A DNA stretch of 64,000 nucleotides from Cryptomeria japonica (Eukaryota; Streptophyta; Pinopsida; Cupressales; Cupressaceae): assembly GCF_030272615.1 (NCBI RefSeq), contig NC_081406.1:232056396-232120395 (forward strand), given 5' to 3'. Below are positions 47,343 to 59,030 of this stretch, piece by piece (position 1 is the first letter of the stretch; each line of letters starts with the position of its first letter). Both the position numbers and the translations under genes were made by a program. Under the pieces are notes generated by a model. The model worked only from the letters and a program-made list of their open reading frames with translations, was not told the DNA's origin and ran no database searches.

Positions 47343-48460
47343 ATGGATAAATTTAATGGTAGAAATTTTGAGTTGTGGAAACTCAAAATGAAGGAGATGT
47401 TCATGGATAGAGATCTATGGGTTGTGGTTTCTTCGATGAAACTCCAAAATACGTTGCAGGATGATTGGGATAAAATGGATTGGAAAGCCAAGGGTTTGAT
47501 AAGACTCTGTCTGGTTGATTTAGTGCTCCTAAATTTCCATAAGGAGAAGATTGCAATTGTACTTTGGAAAAAGCTTGGTGATATTTATCAAGGGAAATCC
47601 TTGGTAAATAAGTTATCCTTGAGAAATAATTTATATTCTTTGAGGATGGAGGAAGGAGGATCTTTCACAAATCACATGAATACATTCAACATGTTGGTTT
47701 CTCAACTAAATTTTGTCGATGACAAGATTGATGATCAATATTAATTTTTGTTTCAGTTATGTTCTTTGTCGAACTCCTAGGATCACCTTGTGATGGCCAT
47801 TGGAAGCACAATGACCACTTTCAAGATGGAGGATGTGGTTGGTTCATTGTTATTTGAAGACATGCAAAGGAAATCTTCTAAGATGGCTAAGGAGGCCCTG
47901 GTTGTTCATGGTAGAACGATGGAGAAAGGAAAGAAAAAGGACAAGAAAGGTATATCAAAGTCTTCGAGGAGATCTAAGTCTCTTGGTAAAAATTCCAAGG
48001 CTAAATGTTGAAACTGCAGCAAATCTTATTATTCCAGAAAGATTGTAAAGAGGAAAAGAAAAAGAAAAACAAGAAAGCCTCTAATTTTGATTATGATAAA
48101 TCCTCTCAAGATGATGTGGATGTTTTTTTTTCTGCCTTGGTAACCCATGCATTGGAAGATATATGGTTGATTGACTCAAGTGCTTCTTTCTACATGATCT
48201 CACACAAGGGTTGGTTCTCAAAGTATGAATAATATGATGGTGGGAAGGTGTACTTGGGTGACGACTCTCACCTAAAGGTTGTTGGCCATGGTAGAATCAA
48301 GATACGATTCTCTAATGGCAAAGTGGAGGGGATTTATAATGCATTGCACATTCCTAGTTTAGCACATAACTTACTTTCAGTTAGCAAGTTGAGTGATGTG
48401 GGTGTGCAGGTTGGTTTCTTGCAAGGTGGATACAAGATGACAAGAGGCTCATAATAAATT
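47343..48460 (+). pseudogene. Copia gag and protease, 3' part missing
   Basis: 47343-47744: MDKFNGRNFELWKLKMKEMF and the UBN2 gag domain (LWKKLGDIYQGKSLVNKL). The frame breaks at 47742 and continues 47790-48011 to a Lys/Ser-rich linker and a zinc-knuckle remnant (KC-stop-NC...). 48100-48455 carries the protease (WLIDSSASFYM, where family members have DSGAS or DSGCS, so the glycine is Ser) and the usual GHGRIKIRF ... LLSVSKL block. The element stops here: no integrase or RT follows. Frame breaks and the protease substitution mark it as dead. Confidence 0.88.
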
Positions 48461-48846
48461 GGAGGTAAGGTGGGTGTGCAGGTTGTTTTCTTGCAAGGTG
48501 GATGAATAGATTATTATTTGTGTCAGTGTGTGGAGGCAAAAATAAATTGGATGGCCTTGTGGTAGATGGAGAAAATATTGAGTACCCTAAAGGATCAATG
48601 ATTCTTACTAGTACATGACTTAGAAGGTACCTAGTGAAGAAGTCTAACTTGTGGTTGTTTGACAACTTTGAGATATATAGGAAGATTCTTCATTATTCTA
48701 GCCTTGTTGTTGCATCAAATGTTCAATTGATCAATTATGGAGGTAGACCATTGAATAAGAACCTATGGAAGGTTAGTGAGTCTGACCATGAGGCAATACT
48801 AGACACAATAAAGAGTAGAGAAGATCTAGATGGTTCATTAGATTAA
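48461..48846 (+). other. Remnant after the copia protease
   Basis: 48397-48431 is repeated at 48471-48505 (GTGGGTGTGCAGGTTG...). Downstream, 48634-48846 is open (PLNKNLWKVSESDHEAILDT) but does not match copia integrase; unassigned. Confidence 0.4.
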
Positions 48847-49148
48847 ATATAAATGTAAAAACTTGTAATCTCAATCATATTTCGATATATGTACATATGA
48901 CTTGTATTTTTTAATATGAAATACTTGAGGCATTTTAATATCAAATGTCTTTACGATATACTTATGTGTAATATAATTTTTCTTTCTAATGATTGAGATA
49001 CTTGGTGTTACAATTAAGGTGTGATTATTGCAATAAAATCTAAAAATGGTGTATTGTAATAATGTTCCATGATTTGTCACTTTTTTGCTCAAACTTCCTT
49101 AATGCATTTGATAAATAGGCCTAAAAATCATAATATAATTTTTATTTT
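48847..49148. other. AT-rich spacer between copia remnant and satellite
   Basis: No gene seen; similarity to the satellite begins at about 49149. Confidence 0.5.
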
Positions 49149-49918
49149 GCTCGTCGTGGCACCGAACCATCAACATGTACGCATCCAGGTGGCCAGTTTT
49201 ACACTAGGAATGCCTTTTTTTTGCTCGTCAACTCGTCTAATCAATCTAAGCCACACCCTACCAGCAAAATCCCTAAAGTGCTCAAATTGTGAAAAATTAT
49301 CAAAATTTGGCATCACGTTTCTCGGCACCTGTGACACACATGAATGAGTCATCTGATCCTAGAGAGTTGTGACATGACACTCTAAAAAACTTATCTTGGT
49401 TCTGGAAGACTTGCATACAATTTCCCATGGCAACACTTTCTTGGTTGCGACAAAAAGCATCAGATGAGTTCAATGAAAAGTTGCATTCACTCTAAATTTC
49501 ATTTCGCTCACCGTGGAACAAAACCATAAGTGTATACGTGTCCAGGTGGCTTATTTTACACTAGGAATTCCTTCATTTCTCTCACCAACTCATACAATCG
49601 ATCTGGACCACACCCTATCGGTAAAACCCCTGAATTGCTTAAAGTGTAAAAAAAATCAAAATTTGGTGTCACGTTTCTCAGAACCTATGACACACACAAA
49701 TGAGTCATCTAATCCCATGGGGCTGTGGGATGACACTCTAAAAAAACCTCTCTCGATTTTAAAATACTTGCATCCAATTGCTCGTGGTGATACTTTCTCA
49801 GTTGCAATAAAAAGTGTCAGATGAGTTCAATGAAAAGTTACATTACGCCCTAACTTTCATTCCACTCATCATGGCACTGAACTATCTCTGTGTGTAAACA
49901 TTTGGGTGGTTGGGTTTA

Positions 49919-50262
49919 TGTTACAAGCTAGGGTTGTCGTTGCACCAAAAGATCGACTTATCAATGCTCGATACAACCACTAGACTTATAGAATCCACAA
50001 GAGGTTGTTAAACCATGTCGTGAATCCCCGGGAGGGACGTTGGCCCACTGCCAACAATCCCCCTCCCAGCGTCACTCACCACAGCCTACGTGATTTGAAC
50101 CTATGACCAAGATCTGATACCACTTGTTAAAAGTTAGGGTTGTCATTGCACCAAAAGATCGACCTGTCAATGCCCGATACAACCACTAGACTTATAAAAT
50201 CCACGGGAGGCTATTAAACCATGTCGTGAATCCCCGTGAGGGACGTTGGCCCACTGCCAACT
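49919..50262 (-). mobile_element. TRIM: 344-bp miniature LTR retrotransposon inside the satellite
   Basis: Two 138-bp LTRs (49919-50056 and 50125-50262) with TGTTA(C/A)AAG starts on the plus strand flank a 68-bp interior. On the minus strand a tRNA-Met-type primer site TGGTATCAGATC (50111-50122) lies two bases from the 5' LTR, and a polypurine tract GCTGGGAGGGGGAT (50057-50070) abuts the 3' LTR. The target duplication GTTTA (49914-49918 and 50263-50267) is exact, and the satellite word continues across it. No coding capacity; it depends on another element's enzymes. Confidence 0.93.
50111..50122 (-). promoter_or_regulatory. TRIM primer-binding site
   Basis: Minus strand TGGTATCAGATC; one mismatch to the tRNA-Met consensus TGGTATCAGAGC. 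Confidence 0.88.
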
Positions 50263-53200
50263 GTTTACACTAGGCATTTCTTTGTTTTGATCTCCAAACT
50301 GCCCAATCGATCTAGGCCACACCCTACCGACAAACTCACTTAAGTGGTCAAAGTGTGAAAAATTGTCAAAATTTGGCATCACATTTCTTAGTGATCGTGA
50401 GATATTAAAAGGATTCATATGATCCTATAGGGTCATGTTATAACACTAAAAAAAAATCTCTCTATTTTCGAAGACTTGCATCCATTTGGCCATGCCAACA
50501 CTTTCTCGATTGCGGCAAAAAGAGTAAAATGAGTTCAATGAAAAGTTGCATTACACCCTAATTTTTATTTCACTCATTGTGGCACCAAACCATCGGCATG
50601 TACGCATCTAGGTGGCTGATTTTACATTAGGCATGCCTTAGTTTTTCTCACCAACTTGCTTGATCAATCCAGGCCACACCCTACCGACAAACTTGCTTAA
50701 GTGCTCAAAGTGTGAAAAATTATCAAAATTTGACTTTGTGTTTCTTGGTGCCCATGAGACATACAAATAAGTTGTCTGGTCCTATGGGGTCATGTTATGA
50801 CAGTCTACAAATCATCTCTTGGTTTTGGAAGACTTGCATCCATTTTCCCATGCTAACACACTTTATCGATTATAGCAAAAAGTGTAAAATGAGTTGAATG
50901 AAAGTTGCACTACGCCCTAAATTTCAATTTACTCATCGTGGCACCAAACTGTCAGCTCATACACATCTGTGTGGCCATTTTTTATGCTAGGCATGCCTTT
51001 GTCTTTTTCTCTAACTCACCCTATCGATCTGGGCCACACCCTACCGACAAACTCGCTCAAGTGCTCAAAGTGTGAAAATTGTCGAACTTCGCATACACAT
51101 TTCTCAGTGCCCATGAGACATATGAATGAGTAATCTAATCATACAGGGTTATTTTATGACACTATACAAAAACATCTCTTGGTTTTTGAAGACATGCATC
51201 CATTTTCCTATGCCAACACTTTCTCAATTACGGAAAAAAGCATAAAATGAGTTCAATGAAAAGTTGCACTATGCACTAACATTCAATCCACTTGTCGTGG
51301 CACCGAATAATCATCTTGTATTTCCATGTGGTTGTGTTTATACTAGGCATTCCTTCATTTTTCTCTTCAACTTTCCCAATCGATCTGGAGCACACCCTAC
51401 TGACAAACTCGCTCAAGTGCTTAGAGTGTGAAAATTTGTCAAAATTTGTGAACACGTTTCTCGATGCTCATGAGACATACTAATGAGTCATTTTATTCTA
51501 CAAGACACAAAGTCATGTTATGTCACTCTACAAAAACCTCTCTTAGTTTTTGAATACTCACATCCATTTTCTCGTGCCAACACTTTCTCAATTGTGATAG
51601 AAAAATATAAAATGAGTTCAACGAAAAGTTGCACTACGCCCTAACTTTTTAATCTGCTCGTTGTGGCACTGAATCATCAAATCATATGTGTCAGTGTGGA
51701 TGTTTTTAATCTAGGCATGCCTTCATTTCAATCTCCAACTTGCCCAATTGATCCAAGCCACAGCCTACCAACAAGCTCGCTCAAGTGCTCAAAGTGTGAA
51801 AAATTGTCAAACTTCATGAATGCGTTTCTCAACATCCATGGGATATACAAATGAACCACTGATCTTATAGAGTTGTGCTATGACACTCTACAAAAACCTC
51901 TCTCAGTTTTTTGAGACTCGCATGCATTTGCCTATGCCAACACTTTCTCAGTTGCGACAAAAAGTGTCAGATGAGTTCAATGAAAAGCAACACCCTAACT
52001 TTCAATCTGCTCATTGTGGCACTAAACCATCAATTCATACATGTCCATGTGGCTGGATTTACGCTATGCATGCCTTCATTTTTCTCTCTAACTCACCCGA
52101 TCGATCCGGGCCATACCCTACCAACAAACTCGCTCAAGTGCTTAAAGTGTGAAAAATTATCAAACTTTGTAGATGCATTTCTTGGTGCCCATGAGACATA
52201 CAGATGATTCGTTTGATCCTACAGGGCTGTTTTATGACACTCTATTAAAACCTCTCTCAGTATTTGAAGACTCGCATCTATTTTACTATGCCAACACTTT
52301 CTCAATTGCGGTAAAAAGCATAACATGAGTTCAATTAAAAGTTGCACTACACCCTAAATTTCAATTTTCTCTTTGTGGCATTGAACCGTCAACTTGTATG
52401 CATCTATGTGGCCAGGTTTACACTAGGCATTTATTTGTTTCACTCTCCAAATCACTCGATCAATTTGACCCACACCCTATCGCCAAACTCACTCAAGTGC
52501 TCAAAGTGTGAAAAAATGTCAAACTTTGCGGACATGTTTCTTGGCACTCGTGAAACATACAAGTCAGTCATTTGATTAGATGGGGTTGTCTTACGACACT
52601 CTATAATATCCTCTCTCATTTTTTAAAGACTCGCATCCATTTTCCAGTGCCAACACTTTCTCGATTGTGGAAAAAAATGTAACCTAATTTCAATGAAAAG
52701 TTGCACTACTCCCTAACTTTCAATCCACTTGTTGTGGCACCAAACTATCGGCTCGTACGTGTTTGTGTGGTCGGTTTTACCCTAGGCATGTCTTTGTTTC
52801 ACTTTCCAACTTGATCAATAAATATGGGCCACACCCTATCGGCAAACTTGCTCAAATGATCAAAGTGTGAAAAATTTAAAACTTCACGGAGGCATTTCGC
52901 AGCGCCCGTGAGACATATGAATGAGCAATATGATTCTACAAGGTTTTGTTACTACACTCTACAAAAACCTCTCTCTTTTTTTATGAGTCACATCCATTTT
53001 CCCATGCCAACACTTTCTCGATTGCGGCAAAAAGCATAAAATGAGTTCAATGAAAAGTTGGACTACACCCTAACTTTCAATCTTGTCATTGTAGCACCAA
53101 ACTATCAACTCATGTGATTCCATGTGGTCATTTTTACACTAGTCATGCTTTCATTGCACTCTCCAACTCGCACGATAGATCTGGGCCACACCCTACCACT

Positions 53201-55373
53201 AATCTCGCTCAAGTTCTCAAAGTGTGAAAATTTGTCAAACTTCACAGACAAACTTTCTCGACGCCCATGATACATACAAATGAGCCATTTGATCCTACGG
53301 GGTCATGTTACAATACTCTACAAAAAACTCTCTCAGTTTTTGAAGACTCGCATCCATTTGCCTATGCCAACACTTTCTCAGTTGCGTCAAATGAGCTTAA
53401 TGAAAAGTTGCACTATGCCCTAAATTTCAATTCACTCATCGTGGCACCAAACCATCAGCTCATACACGTTCATGTGGCCTATTTTACACTAGGCATTCCT
53501 TTTTTTTACTTTCCAACTCACCTGATCAATTTGGGCCACACCCTACTGACAAACTCACTCAAGTTCTCAAAGTGTAAAAATTTGTCAAACTTCATGAATG
53601 TGTTTCTTGGCACTCGTGAGATATACAAACAAGTTGTTTGATCCTACAAGGTCATACTATGACACTCTACAATAACCTCTCTTATTTTTTGAAGACTTGC
53701 ATCCATTTTCCCATGCCAACACTTTCTCAATTGCAGCAAAAAGTGTAACATGAGTTAAATGAAAAGTCTACACCCTAACTTTCAATACACTTGTTGTGGC
53801 ACCGAACAGTCAGCTCGTATGCATCCATGCGGTCGGGTTTACACTAGGCATACCTTTGTTTCACTCTCCAACTCACTCGATTAAATTGGGCCACACCCTA
53901 CCGGAAAACTCGCTCAAGTGCTCAAAGTGTGAAGTTAAACTTCACAAATGCGTTTCTTGGTGCCTGTGATACATATGAACAAGTCGTCTGATCCTATGGG
54001 GTCGTGTTATGAAACTCTATAAAAAATTCTCTCATTTTTTGAATACTCACATCCATTTGCCCATGCCAACACTTTCTCGATTACAATAAAAAGCATAAAA
54101 TGAGTTCTATAAAAAGGTACACTACCCCCTAACTTTCAATTCACTCATCATGGCACCAAACCATCAACTCATATGCATCCATGTGGTTGGGTTTACACTA
54201 GGCATGCCTTCATTTTTCTCTTCAACTCACCCAATCTATCCAAGCAGCACCCTACTGGAAATCTTGCTTGAGTGCTCAAAGTGTGAAAATTGTCAAACTT
54301 CCCAAATGGGTTTCTCAATGCCCATGAGACATACAAATAATTTGTCTGATCCTGCGAGGTTTTTTTATGACACTCTACAAAAACCTCTCTCGGTTTTTGA
54401 AGACTCGCATCCATTTTCCCATACTAACACTTTCTCGGTTGTGGCAAAAAGCATCACATGAGTTCAATGAAAAGTTGCACTACGCCCTAACTTGCAATCC
54501 TCTCATTGTGACACCGAACCATCATCTCGTACGTGTTTGTGTAGTTGGGTTTACACTAGGAATGTCTTTGTTTCACTCTCCAACTCGCCTGATTGATCCG
54601 AGCCACACCCTACCCGCAATCTCGCTCAAGTGCTCAAAGTCTGAAAAATTATCAAAATTCACGAATGCGTTTCTCAATGCCCGTGAGACATACAAACAAT
54701 TTGTCTAATCCTATGAGGTCGTGTTATGACACTCTATAGAAACCTCTCTCGATTTTTGACGATTTGCATTCATTTGCCTGTGCCAACACTTTCTCCATTG
54801 CGACAAAAAGTGTCACATGAGCTCAATGAAAAGTTACAATACGCCCTAACATTCAATCCGCTCATTGTGGCATTGAACCGCCAGCTCGTGTGTATCCATG
54901 TGGCTTGGTTTATGCTAGGAATTCCTTCGTTTCACTCTCCAACTCGCCCGAGTGATCTGAGCCACACCCTATTGGCAAACTCACTCAAGTTCTCAAAATG
55001 TGAAAATTTGTCAAACTTTGCAGACGCATGTCTTAGCAATCATGATTCATACAAATGACTCATTTGATCCTACAGGTTTTTGTTATGAAACTCTACAAAA
55101 ATCTCTCTTGATTTTTAAATAATCGCATACATTTATCCATGCTAAAACTTTCTTGGTTACAAGAAAAAGCATTAGATGAGTTCAATGAAAAGTTGCACTA
55201 TGCCCTAACTTTCAATCCGCTTGTCGTGGAACCGAACCATCATCTCATACACATCTATGTGGCCAGGTTTACATTAGGCATGCCTTCATTTCACTTTCCA
55301 ACTCGCTCGATTGATCTAAGCCACACCCTACCGACAATCTCACTTAAGTGCTCAAAGTGTGAAAAATTGTATA

Positions 55374-57745
55374 TATTGGGTATAACCTAAGTACTACTCA
55401 TGACAAAGGTAAATATATACCTAGGTTGTAGGACGTGTGAGGTCACATGTACTTCTATTTCTCATTGACCTCTATGATTGAACTATACGAAAAATGATCA
55501 AAGTACTCAACCTGGCCTCAATGTGAGTGAGATGAACCTATCAGATATTTTGGAATTTGCTTGGGTTGAATAATTATTAATGATAAATGCAATGATGTCC
55601 TATTTGACATATTGATGTCCTTAGATAGAAGTGTTATAATTCAGTCAAGTATTAAATTGGGAGCTTGATTAGGCTCCATTACTTACTATTAAGTATTATT
55701 AATTGTTGGGAGTCATTTAAAGTAGCTCTATTAGGGTATGCATTAGATCAATCGAAGTGTATGGGATAATGCATTTTTTTTAGAATGGGTATTAGTACAA
55801 TGGTGTCTTACATTGTCTAATTTTGGTTCTTTCCATGTTTCCCTTATATATTCTTTATTTTTGTTTCACTCCCATGACTAGGGTTATTTGTGTAGGTGCA
55901 TCCAAAACTTGCAATGTCGTAGTTTAACATATTTGCGTGACCTTATTTCAGGGTTTTTAAACTTACTAACATTTTCCTTTGTGTCATGCATTTGATGTTT
56001 ATCTTTTGTCGGTATTGTGTCAATATTTTGCATTATTTTCCTATTCAATTCCAATTCTCGCACTTGAATTAGCTCTTGTCAATGTCAATTTCAAATCTCA
56101 ATCGTTGGTCATGATCAACCTGTCATATCATTCGACGTCATTGTAACCCTAATCGATGTCAATTAGGGTTTTGTCCCGATCCATCGACATTTACAATATC
56201 AATCAATTTGGATCATTTTCCAATCTTCAATTCAATCTCTTTATCAATTTTGATCGATTTATCATCGATCTTTGTCAATCTTTATCAAATCCATTTTCAT
56301 CATATCAATCTTTTGTCAATCCTTGATCGATTTGTTATTGATCTCAATCAGTTATCAAACCCTTATCATGTTGGATTAATCAGTCATTAGTCTCTCATCA
56401 ATTGTCATTTATCAATTTGGTCTCTTTATCATATTGATTGATTCTTCATGTAACTTTGTCAATCAGTGTCAAATCCTTGTCAGTTATCCTTTTGATTGTG
56501 ATCGTCGTCATGTATTTTTGCCTTAATTGAAACATGACCTAATTCATTTCCTAAGTCATCTCCTAGGGTTTTATGATTTTATCATTAAATCCTACTAACA
56601 TCACTTTTAGGTTAAATGTGTTTATATTCATTTATCCTGTGTCTTTTTGAGTCACAATTAAATTATATTTAAATCGCTAATTTGACCTTCCTTTTTGTGA
56701 GAGAAATTAATAAATGAAAAATTATTAATCTCTCTCACCTTTTTCTCCACTAACTTTTCTCTCTAATTTCTCCACTAATTAGTTGTCCTTTTTGTGCTCA
56801 ATTTATCATATTTGAAAGGCTAATTTCCCTCTCAATTTGTCATAAGTTTATAAGCCCTTTTTGTGCCTAATTTGCCATAAATCAAATGTCAGTTTTTCCT
56901 CTCCATTTGGTCATAATTGATGATCACAAATTGCTCTCAATTTGTCATCTTTTGGCATAGAAATTCGTCATTCAATTTGTCATTCAATTTATCATAATCA
57001 TGCCAATTCTTGATTCAATTTGTCCTTTTCAATTTTGGAGATTTTTGTCCTACAAATTGAGCACTCTTTTCAATCAATTCTATCAACCATGCTTCTAGTA
57101 TCCTTACGCTATCACTTTTGAATACATCTTTTTCAATCCAACTTGCTTTCAATCACTTGCATTTGTAGGTGACATCCACATAATTTGAAGGACAAAGAAG
57201 AACAATGGACGTCAATGAAGGGAACATCTGCGTATGTTTTTTGTTATCTTTAATGTTTTGTCTTCATTCCTTTATTGAATGTGTTAGGACTTAATTGCAT
57301 TGCATTTTAGGTTTTGTGGTTGACCTAATTGATTGCTTTTATGCCTTTTCCTAATTCATACCTCACAATTTGAATATGAAAACCCTCAGATCTTGTATCA
57401 AATTTAAAAAATACTATAACAATTTAATTTGTGTTGATATTTATAAGCTTGTGTATTGGATTAGAGATGCATATTTAGGTTGGAATATTAACTAATGATC
57501 AACTTTGTGCAATTATTCACTTAATCATTTGTACTGAAATTATGGATAACCATTGTAAATGATTTGCATTAACAAAAAAGCTATAAATACGTACAACATT
57601 ATATGCTGATAAAAGTATCAAATATATCCAATAAAGTCAAATAGGCTTGCCAAAAGTCATATGGACATAGAATGTCACGTATCCATAATACAAAACATAT
57701 GTTCAAAATTGACATATAGGCATAAAACATAGGATCCTAATCTAG
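55374..57745. other. Non-coding; T-rich stretch with TGTCAAT and TTTGTCAT words
   Basis: 55374-56030 is unremarkable. From about 56030 to 57080 short words (TTGTCAAT, TTTGTCAT, ATCAATTT, GATCGATTT) recur many times without a fixed period, as in degenerate simple-sequence DNA of retrotransposon leaders. No gene recognised. Confidence 0.45.
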
Positions 57746-59030
57746 TCATTTCCCTCTAGGGGAAGGAAATAGATCATGAGATATCTTTGGATGTTGGGTG
57801 GATGGATATGTATATGATGAAGGCATGTCTTTCAAGTGCACCCACCCAACCTCCTCTCTAGACTTTTTTGTCACTCCACCTGATACAATGAAAAGAATGA
57901 TGTTAACATATACAAAAATTGAATTTTAGAATGACATATAATATAATAGTCACTTACCCCATACAAATAATCGTTATGTTCATCCACAAAAAGCGCATGT
58001 TCATGATCTAGAGTGACAAGCCCCTCTTGCAGGCATCATGATATAAATTAAACTAAATAAAGTATCGTTACATTTTTTAGTAATATACTATCAAAAGAAC
58101 AAATGTAATATTAAATTTACTAATATATCTCATACTTCTTTCAAAGCAACTAAACTTGCTAATGTTGCAGCAACACCATGCTCCACTGTGGCATGAACAA
58201 TTGGAGGAGTCTTTGATGTCAACATCTGAAAATTAAACAAAGTATGTTGATCAATTACCAAAACTATCTATATTATTTAATAACAATATTAAAGAATAAA
58301 TTGCTTACCTGGGTGAAAGATTGTCAATGAGCTACACTGTGAGGTGTTGATGTTGAAGCTCCAGCATCAAACTATTTGACATCCAAAATGAGTAATTAGA
58401 AAATCATTCACATAAGGTTCAACTATTCACATATAATAATTATATTTATTTACTTGTTGTATACCTATGGAGTCGATGAAGACATTAAAAAGGGTGATGC
58501 GGGAATGTTGCTAGTATTGTCAACACTTTGAACATGATTTATTATCATAATCATTTAGTAATTTAGATATATTTTTATATTTCCAAATAAAATTTAATAA
58601 AAAGAATGAATGAACTTGTGATGAAATTCACCTGGGTATCAACATCAAATGTTTCATTCAGCAAGGATTTTGTCATGACAATGTTCTTTGTAGAATGTTC
58701 ACTACTATCAAGATCATAAGTGAAAAGAGAATCATAAGATTGACAAAAATGAGCTAGAACTTGATTCCTAGAGGAATCACTTGCATCACCCACATCACCC
58801 TCTACTAGAGGCCTAGCATACTATATAAGGGTAAAATCAAAATAGTTTCGGATCTCGTTAAGGACAAACTCACAGTAGAGTTTCCTCAAAAAGTATTGGG
58901 TTACCTCATGATTATTGCATGGGGGTTGATAAAAAACACTCCACCACCTATCCCAAAAAATTGTTCTTAATCCCTTCATGGTGGCACCAATGGATAGGGA
59001 GCCTTCTGCATCCAGGGTGTAAAGGTTGAC
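57746..59030 (-). pseudogene. Unrecognised spliced gene remnant, 3' exons
   Basis: Minus strand shows a series of short open pieces, most bounded by AG and GT. About 59030-58905: YTLDAEGSLSIGATMKGLRT, then IFWDRWWSVFYQPP. 58820-58630: VEGDVGDASDSSRNQVLAHF ... SLLNETFDVDTQ. 58375-58310: FDAGASTSTPHSV followed by a stop. 58227-58137: MLTSKTPPIVHATVEHGVAA, then TLASLVALKE. About 58040-57962: CLQEGLVTLDHEHALFVDEH. 57879-57746: GVTKKSREEVGWVHLKDMPS to TGA. The many-small-exon form resembles the transposase remnant at the left edge, but no domain is recognised. A stop in the third piece suggests a pseudogene. Confidence 0.4.

Larger units (their letters stand above)
49149..55373. repeat. Satellite array, ~357-bp unit, about 16 copies
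   Basis: Landmarks CCACACCCTA and TCAAAGTGTGAAAA recur throughout; successive positions of the second are about 49280, 49637, 50347, 50704, 51063, 51421, 51790, 52141, 52500, 52860, 53217, 53571, 53921, 54278, 54631, 54994 and 55350. Spacing is 350-369 bp except for one 710-bp gap that contains the TRIM. Other shared words: GAGTTCAATGAAAAGTTGCA, CTAGGCATGCCTT, CCAACACTTTCTC. Copies differ by substitutions at perhaps 10-20% of bases. Reading frames that look like small proteins (e.g. LANSLKCSKCEKLSNF) repeat with the same period and are translations of the repeat, not genes. Confidence 0.95.

Noticed and set aside
51663-55390. Series of small plus-strand ORFs sharing LxxNSLKCSKCEKLSNF-like peptides, looking like a Cys-rich gene family
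   Set aside because: They recur with the 357-bp period of the satellite; they are translations of the repeat, with no start context or other gene signs.
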